From assembly GCA_029906985.1 (NCBI GenBank), contig JARYMT010000001.1, positions 131,223 through 195,222 on the forward strand: a stretch of 64,000 nucleotides of DNA, in the 5' to 3' direction. Under the pieces are notes generated by a model that worked only from the letters and a program-made list of their open reading frames with translations, had not been told where the DNA came from and ran no database searches. The position numbers were made by a program, and so were the translations under genes. Below are positions 59,514 to 64,000 of the stretch, piece after piece (the first letter of the stretch is position 1; every line of letters begins with the position of its first letter). Source of the DNA: Microgenomates group bacterium. GTDB lineage: Bacteria; Patescibacteriota; Microgenomatia; UBA1406; GWC2-37-13.

Positions 59514-61037
59514 ATGTTAGCTAAGGTTTTTTCCGGAGCAACCATTGGGTTGGAAGGAATTCTTATCGAAGTTGAAGTTGATGTTGCCGAAAAAGGTCTT
59601 CCAATTTTAACTATTGTTGGGTTACCAAGCAAGGCAGTTGATGAGGCAAAAGAAAGAGTGCGGACAGCGATTGTTAACGCCGGTTTTAAAATGCCCGACT
59701 CACGAACGACTGTCAATATGGCTCCAGCCGATATTCCCAAAGAAGGATCTGCTTTTGATTTACCAATTGCCATTGGAATTTTAGCTGCCTCGGGAATGAT
59801 TGAAAAAAATATTTTATCAGAAAGCCTTTTTTTGGGTGAATTATCCCTTGAGGGAAATCTAAGACCAGTTCCCGGCGCAATTTCTATCGCTATTATGGCC
59901 AAAAACAAAAAAATAAAAAATCTTTTTATTCCTCAAGATAATGGGATGGAGGTTGGTTTGGTTGAAGATATTAATATTTATCCGGCCCTTGGCTTAACTG
60001 ATATTGCCTTACATCTTAATGGCGAAAAATACTTAAAAGCTCAACCAACAACCACTGTTTGTAAGGAAAATTTTGACGAAGCCAAATTTGAATTTGATTT
60101 TAGGGAAATCAAAGGACAGCAACAAGCAAAAAGAGCTTTAGAAATTGCTGCTGCTGGTGGACATAACCTTCATTTAAAAGGACCGCCTGGAGCTGGAAAA
60201 ACTATGCTCTCAAAAGCTTTTATTTCAATTTTACCACCATTAGAAAAAGAGGAAATATTAGAAGTCTTGAAAATTTATTCGATTGTTGGTCTTTTGAATA
60301 AACAAAAAAATTTTATCAGCCGACCTTTTCGAGCCCCTCATCATACTTGTTCGCGGATAGGTTTAATTGGTGGTGGCAATAAACCTTTACCTGGGGAGAT
60401 TTCTTTAGCCCATCGGGGAGTATTATTTTTGGACGAATTTTCTGAATTTCCACGATCAGTTTTGGAAGCTTTAAGGCAACCGTTGGAGGATGGCGAAGTA
60501 ACTATTTCTCGGGCGGCCGGTAGCCTAACTTTTCCCTCCCGTTTTATTTTGTTGGCCGCTTCCAATCCTTGTCCTTGCGGTTTTTTAGGTCACCCCAAAA
60601 AAAAATGTCATTGTTTGCCAGGCAGTATTTTAAAATATAAAAAAAGAATTTCCGGACCAGTTTTGGATAGAATTGATCTCCATATCGACGTTCCACCGGT
60701 TGAAGAAGAAAAGCTTCTAAGTCAAATTAATAGCGAATCAAGCTCAACTATCAGGAAAAGAGTAATTGCCGCCAGGCAAAAGCAAAAAAACCGATTTATT
60801 AATGAACCAATAAAAACAAATGGTGAAATGCATCCCCAAGAAATTAAAAAATTTTGCCGGTTGACTAAAAAATCAGTTGATTTGCTAAAACAGGCGATTA
60901 GCCGACTGTCCTTATCAGCTCGATCTTATTTTAAGTTAATTAAAATCAGTCAAACGATCGCCGACTTAAATAATGATGAAAAAATAACCGCTTCCTATAT
61001 TGCTGAAGCAATACAGTATCGAGCCAATGAAGATTAG
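59514..61037 (+). CDS. comM: ComM/YifB-type Mg-chelatase-like AAA ATPase
   Basis: 507 residues, full YifB length. N-terminal Lon-protease-like domain (MLAKVFSGATIGLEGILIEV; LPILTIVGLPSKAVDEAKER), central AAA+ with GPPGAGKTMLSKAFISILPP (Walker A, about 223-242), GEISLAHRGVLFLDEFSEFP (Walker B, about 293-312), LLAASNPCPCGFLGHPKKKC (about 345-364, with the family's Cys cluster), and a C-terminal Mg-chelatase-like helical domain. ComM is a hexameric helicase that promotes branch migration in natural transformation. It is one of two competence-linked genes here (with comF). Confidence 0.93.
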   Translation: MLAKVFSGATIGLEGILIEVEVDVAEKGLPILTIVGLPSKAVDEAKERVRTAIVNAGFKMPDSRTTVNMAPADIPKEGSAFDLPIAIGILAASGMIEKNILSESLFLGELSLEGNLRPVPGAISIAIMAKNKKIKNLFIPQDNGMEVGLVEDINIYPALGLTDIALHLNGEKYLKAQPTTTVCKENFDEAKFEFDFREIKGQQQAKRALEIAAAGGHNLHLKGPPGAGKTMLSKAFISILPPLEKEEILEVLKIYSIVGLLNKQKNFISRPFRAPHHTCSRIGLIGGGNKPLPGEISLAHRGVLFLDEFSEFPRSVLEALRQPLEDGEVTISRAAGSLTFPSRFILLAASNPCPCGFLGHPKKKCHCLPGSILKYKKRISGPVLDRIDLHIDVPPVEEEKLLSQINSESSSTIRKRVIAARQKQKNRFINEPIKTNGEMHPQEIKKFCRLTKKSVDLLKQAISRLSLSARSYFKLIKISQTIADLNNDEKITASYIAEAIQYRANED

Positions 61038-61040
61038 GTA

Positions 61041-61070
61041 TTGACAAAAAGAAATTAATTTATTTATAAT
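61041..61070 (+). promoter_or_regulatory. Promoter of the first VirB2-like gene of the pair
   Basis: TTGACA (61041-61046), 18-nt spacer, TATAAT (61065-61070); ATG 8 nt later. Nearly leaderless. Confidence 0.75.
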
Positions 61071-61078
61071 GAGTTTAT

Positions 61079-61465
61079 ATGAAAATATTAAATTGGATTA
61101 AAAACCTAATTATAAAACCAGCCATTGCTCAAACAACTCCAAACCCAACTGGAGGAATGATTACTCTTCCTTTTCAGAACCCAACCTTAGGAGACGTGTT
61201 ATCATTTGCTATCAGGACTCTTTTTACAATCGCTGGTTTAGCGGCTTTATTATATCTGGTTTTGGGAGCCCTTTCTTGGGTGACCTCGGGCGGAGACAAA
61301 GAAAAAGTTGATAAAGCCCAGCACAAAATCCAAGCGGCTGTTATTGGTCTAATTGTTTTGGTGGCCGTGGTAGCCTTGGCGATTACTCTCGAACAGGTGG
61401 TATTCAGTGGTAAAATTTGCTTGGGATTTACTTGCCCAGTTAGCTTCGGAACACTTTTAAAGTAA
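61079..61465 (+). CDS. VirB2-like pilin-type membrane protein (copy A)
   Basis: 128 residues: short N-terminal stretch (MKILNWIKNLIIKPAIAQTT, signal peptide-like, with AIAQ as a likely cleavage site), then two membrane helices joined by a charged loop: FAIRTLFTIAGLAALLYLVL (about 43-62), SGGDKEKVDKAQHKIQAAVI (loop) and GLIVLVAVVALAITLEQVVF (about 91-110). The hairpin with 'TSGGDxEKVxKAxxxIxxAVIGLIVL' is the common CPR form of VirB2/TrbC pilins. The Cys at the end (ICLGFTCPV) could form a disulfide. Confidence 0.7.
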   Translation: MKILNWIKNLIIKPAIAQTTPNPTGGMITLPFQNPTLGDVLSFAIRTLFTIAGLAALLYLVLGALSWVTSGGDKEKVDKAQHKIQAAVIGLIVLVAVVALAITLEQVVFSGKICLGFTCPVSFGTLLK

Positions 61466-61475
61466 AGCCCAAAAA

Positions 61476-61504
61476 TTGAAAGCCAATCCATTTTAATGTA
61501 AAAT
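61476..61504 (+). promoter_or_regulatory. Promoter of the second VirB2-like gene
   Basis: TTGAAA (61476-61481), 17-nt spacer, TAAAAT (61499-61504); ATG 8 nt later. The two pilin-like genes thus have separate starts. Confidence 0.6.
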
Positions 61505-61512
61505 AATAAAAT

Positions 61513-61878
61513 ATGCCTTTCTTTAATTTTGTTGTTTATGCCCAACTTAAAGATTGGTGTCCTACTCCTGGAGCTCCGGATTGTTGTCTTGTTGACGGAG
61601 TGCCGACTTTAAAATGCTTGGAGATCGTTTTTAATAATATTTTATATTTAGCCACCGGTTTTATAATTTTAGTTCTTTTTGTAATGTTTGTTGTTGGCTC
61701 ATTTAATTATTTGACCTCGTTAGGCAATCCGGAGAAAGTTAAAAAAGCTCAAGGGACAATTACTTATGCTCTTGTTGGTTTTATAATCTTTATCGCTTCT
61801 TATTTAATTTTAAACATTATTGATATTTTATTTCTTGGTGGACACGGCAATATTTTTAAATTTCGATTACCGGATTAA
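61513..61878 (+). CDS. VirB2-like pilin-type membrane protein (copy B)
   Basis: 121 residues. Outside segment with several cysteines (WCPTPGAPDCCLVDGVPTLK, about 16-35), then the two-helix hairpin: LYLATGFIILVLFVMFVVGS (about 49-68), loop SLGNPEKVKKAQGTITYALV, then GFIIFIASYLILNIIDILFL (about 92-111). Same design as copy A but with a Cys-rich head, which makes it closer to the gene at 27130. The pair may build different subunits of one filament or one may be a fitted minor subunit. It starts 47 nt after copy A. Confidence 0.7.
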   Translation: MPFFNFVVYAQLKDWCPTPGAPDCCLVDGVPTLKCLEIVFNNILYLATGFIILVLFVMFVVGSFNYLTSLGNPEKVKKAQGTITYALVGFIIFIASYLILNIIDILFLGGHGNIFKFRLPD

Positions 61879-61884
61879 AAAAAA

Positions 61885-62034
61885 TTATTTACTTGGGGTA
61901 ACAAAAATAACCTTAACTCCTTTTTCTTCAGGGACAGGCGAGATTAGTCGATTCTTTTCGTTGATAAAATTATAAACAACAAAAAACAAAAGAATTAAAC
62001 CAATAATGATTAATAAATAACCAATTTTTTTCAT
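61885..62034 (-). CDS. Small single-helix membrane protein (49 aa)
   Basis: A 49-residue frame, shorter than the usual calling limit: MKKIGYLLIIIGLILLFFVV (membrane helix about 4-22), then YNFINEKNRLISPVPEEKGV and a short end. Its ATG lies 12 nt after the stop of the glycosyltransferase gene on the same strand, so it is probably the last gene of that unit. The clean helix plus polar tail and tight spacing support it. Function unknown; it could modulate the glycosyltransferase. Confidence 0.5.
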   Translation of the reverse strand: MKKIGYLLIIIGLILLFFVVYNFINEKNRLISPVPEEKGVKVIFVTPSK

Positions 62035-62046
62035 ATAAAAACTTAA

Positions 62047-62979
62047 TTAATCAATATTGTATTTTTCTTTAATAAGATACCAAGGTCGTTTTTGGACCTC
62101 TTTATATATTTTACTAATATATTCTCCGATGATGCCAATGGTAATTAATTGGACTCCCCCCATAAACATAATTCCCACAAAAATAGCCGTCCAACCAGTC
62201 ACCCAATAACTGGGTAAAAAAATTTTGCCAACAATTGCATAAATAATACCTAAAAAACCAATTACCGCAGAGATAAATCCCAAATAAGATGCCAATCTTA
62301 ACGGTTTAGTAGAAAAAGAAACAATTCCCTCCAGGGCAAAATTAAACATTTTTGAAAAAGGATAATGAGTTTCACCCGCCAGTCTTTTTTCTCGTTTAAA
62401 ATATACATAGTCGGCAGGAAAGCCCGGCCAAGCGACCAAACCGCGTAAAAAACGAGACTGTTCGGTAAGAGTGTTAAGAAATTCAACTGCCTTTCTGTCT
62501 AGCAGGCGAAAATCAGCGACATCGGTGGGAATTTGAACGTCGGAAAGAAAGTTTATAAGTTTATAAAAAAACTGGGCCGTCATTTTTTTAAAAAAAGGAT
62601 CAACATCCCTTTTCTCTCTTTTAGCATAAACAATTTCAGCTCCGGCCAGCCATTTTTTAATCATTTGGGGAATAATTTCCGGTGGATCCTGAAGGTCCGC
62701 ATCCAAACTAATAACACAATCACCTTTAGCATATTGATAACCGCAAGTTAATGCCATTTGGTGACCAAAATTACGCTGAAAAGACAATAATTTTATTTTT
62801 TGATTTTTTTGGCCATATTTTTTGATTTCGTTGACAGTATTATCGCTTGAGCCATCATTGACAAAAATTATTTCATAATTATATTTTTTTACAATCGGGA
62901 GAAGGCGTTTTAACAACGGTTGAATATTTTTTTCTTCATTAAAAACAGGGATAATTACAGAAACGAGGAAATTATTCAT
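62047..62979 (-). CDS. Polyprenyl-phosphate glycosyltransferase (GT2, GtrB/DPM-like)
   Basis: 310 residues. Catalytic GT2 domain: VSVIIPVFNEEKNIQPLLKR (about 6-25), IIFVNDGSSDNTVNEIKKYG (about 38-57), CVISLDADLQDPPEIIPQMI (about 88-107; DxD metal site in DAD), then two C-terminal membrane helices (about 230-250 and 263-287, FISAVIGFLGIIYAIVGKIF; WTAIFVGIMFMGGVQLITIG). It moves a sugar from a nucleotide to polyprenyl phosphate for surface glycans. The expected product would feed a membrane flippase and a polymerase such as that at 47650. Confidence 0.87.
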   Translation of the reverse strand: MNNFLVSVIIPVFNEEKNIQPLLKRLLPIVKKYNYEIIFVNDGSSDNTVNEIKKYGQKNQKIKLLSFQRNFGHQMALTCGYQYAKGDCVISLDADLQDPPEIIPQMIKKWLAGAEIVYAKREKRDVDPFFKKMTAQFFYKLINFLSDVQIPTDVADFRLLDRKAVEFLNTLTEQSRFLRGLVAWPGFPADYVYFKREKRLAGETHYPFSKMFNFALEGIVSFSTKPLRLASYLGFISAVIGFLGIIYAIVGKIFLPSYWVTGWTAIFVGIMFMGGVQLITIGIIGEYISKIYKEVQKRPWYLIKEKYNID

Positions 62980-63052
62980 AATTTTTTTGAGCCCACCATC
63001 ATTTTTAGCGGACTATTTTATAATTTTTTAGGTTGATTCAAGCGGAATAATG

Positions 63053-63123
63053 TTACGGGGCCGGGAGTCGAACCACGGTCTAGGAGATTATGAGCCTCCT
63101 GTGCCACCGTACACTACCCCGTA
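63053..63123 (-). tRNA. tRNA-Met-type (CAT), with a bulged T-stem
   Basis: Minus strand: acceptor TACGGGG/CCCCGTA (7 bp), D-arm GTG...CAC, anticodon stem GGAGG/TCTCC with loop CTCATAA (anticodon CAT), T-arm CCG-T-GG TTCGACT CCCGG. The T-stem pairs only if one U is bulged. The anticodon stem lacks the three G-C pairs of the initiator, so it is an elongator Met or an Ile2 tRNA awaiting lysidine. CCA is not encoded. Confidence 0.8.
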
Positions 63124-63131
63124 TTTTATGC

Positions 63132-63160
63132 TTGAATTATAACATTTTATAAAATATTAT
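63132..63160 (+). promoter_or_regulatory. Promoter of the radical SAM gene
   Basis: TTGAAT (63132-63137), 17-nt spacer, TATTAT (63155-63160). The ATG at 63173 follows after 12 nt. Divergent from the tRNA. Confidence 0.6.
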
Positions 63161-63172
63161 TAAAGCAAAAAA

Positions 63173-64000
63173 ATGAAAAAAGCTTTTTTGTTTCAAAAGC
63201 TTGAAGAAAATGGGGTTCGTTGCCTTGCCTGTAGTTGGTATTGTCAAATAGCCCCAAATCAGGTTGGAATCTGCGCCACAAGAATTAACAAAAACGGAAA
63301 TTTGTACTCTTTAGTTTATGGAAAAGCAATCGGACTTCACCCTGATCCGGTAGAGAAAAAACCTCTTTTTCATTTTTTACCAAAAAGCAGGGTTTTATCT
63401 TTTGGGACGTTGGGTTGTAATTTTGGTTGTTTATTTTGTCAAAATTGGCAGATGTCCCAAATTAATAAAGACCCATTATTCAGAAAAAATCACTTTGAAA
63501 ACAACTTGATTAAACTTATTGATAAAAATTCTATTAATATCTCTCCTCAAAAAATCGTGGCAATGGCGAAAAAAATCGGAGCGGCCGGAATTGCTTATAC
63601 CTATAATGAACCGGCAATTTTTGTCGAATTCGCCCATGATACAGCTAAATTAGCCAAAAAAAACCGATTAAAAAATATTTATGTTTCTAATGGTTTTGAA
63701 TCAACAGAGGCGTTTGATTATATAAAAGACTATTTAGATGCAATTAATATCGATTTAAAAAGCTTTAATCAAAGTTTTTATCAAAAAATTTGTCTGGCTA
63801 AAATTGAACCAGTAAAAAACAATATTAAAAAATTTTTTCAATCAGGAATCGAAACTGAAGTTACGACATTAATTATTCCCGGTTTAAACAATTCAAGAAC
63901 AGAACTTGAGGAATTGACCAAATTCTTAGTTTCCGTCAGTCATGATCTTCCTTGGCACGTGTCAGCTTTTTATCCGGCTTATAAAATGGTTGACCGGCCG
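63173..64000 (+). CDS. AmmeMemoRadiSam-type radical SAM enzyme (cut by window end)
   Basis: The frame is open for 276 codons with no stop. N-terminal cysteines CLACSWYCQIAPNQVGIC (about 17-34), then GTLGCNFGCLFCQNW (about 78-92) with the CxxxCxxC motif (C82, C86, C89) that binds the [4Fe-4S] cluster. GIAYTYNEPAIFVEFAHDTA (about 138-157), NIDLKSFNQSFYQKI and LIIPGLNN follow, as in the radical SAM protein of the AmmeMemoRadiSam system (related to pyruvate formate-lyase activase). Its usual partners (AMMECR1 and MEMO) would be downstream. The reaction is not known. Confidence 0.85.
   Translation, partial: MKKAFLFQKLEENGVRCLACSWYCQIAPNQVGICATRINKNGNLYSLVYGKAIGLHPDPVEKKPLFHFLPKSRVLSFGTLGCNFGCLFCQNWQMSQINKDPLFRKNHFENNLIKLIDKNSINISPQKIVAMAKKIGAAGIAYTYNEPAIFVEFAHDTAKLAKKNRLKNIYVSNGFESTEAFDYIKDYLDAINIDLKSFNQSFYQKICLAKIEPVKNNIKKFFQSGIETEVTTLIIPGLNNSRTELEELTKFLVSVSHDLPWHVSAFYPAYKMVDRP

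Overview
The window looks like a chromosomal segment of an A+T-rich bacterium of the Candidate Phyla Radiation (Patescibacteria), probably from the Microgenomates side. This is inferred from gene content, not from a search. The pointers are short, densely packed genes; a VirB4/VirD4/VirB6/PrgI set scattered through the chromosome; class II (B12-dependent) ribonucleotide reductase as the only reductase seen; many secreted proteins with TPTP-type linkers; and no biosynthetic operons. There is no rRNA, CRISPR array or recognisable insertion sequence.

Layout. 0-3.4 kb: tail of a probable penicillin-binding protein, a PPC/DUF296 protein, an AbiEii-type toxin pair and two secreted/anchored proteins. 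3.4-9.8 kb: a 1,885-residue cysteine-rich, fibronectin-III-like surface protein followed by a PilX-like protein, visibly richer in G+C than the surroundings. 9.9-21 kb: a STAND ATPase with TPRs, a flavin reductase, a VirD4-like ATPase, acylphosphatase, tRNA-Ala, a phosphoribosyltransferase, and VirB4, a VirB4-associated protein and PrgI. 21-26 kb: ribosomal protein S1, a tyrosine recombinase that has lost its catalytic residues, dnaN and dnaA, with a pair of perfect DnaA boxes at the dnaA promoter. 26-31 kb: PIN protein, VirB2-like protein, SpoIID-type protein, PP-loop protein, thioredoxin. 31-36 kb: a minus-strand operon nrdR-nrdJ-pduO-DUF4430-DUF6580 that reads as a B12 capture/activation/use module. 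36-43 kb: ComF, AI-2E-type permease, FAD oxidoreductase, SIMPL protein, tRNA-Pro, PGI/PMI, UbiA transferase. 43-54 kb: recA-recX, rny, HU, O-antigen ligase-like, endonuclease Q, mscL, smpB-ssrA, polX, lexA. 54-64 kb: VirB6/TrbL with a very long tail, two secreted proteins, ComM, two VirB2-like pilins, a small membrane protein, a GT2 glycosyltransferase, tRNA-Met and a radical SAM enzyme cut by the window edge.

How the genes work together. Three themes recur. (1) A chromosomal type IV secretion-like machine (VirD4, VirB4, PrgI, VirB6, three VirB2-like subunits) has no relaxase or outer-membrane parts in view and sits among competence/recombination genes (ComF, ComM, RecA). (2) DNA repair and SOS: LexA has a textbook SOS box in its own promoter; RecA, RecX, PolX and EndoQ are nearby. 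(3) Transcription: many genes have a good -10 box ending only about 5-12 nt before the start codon, so their mRNAs should have almost no 5' leader. Clear Shine-Dalgarno sequences, as at HU, are rare.
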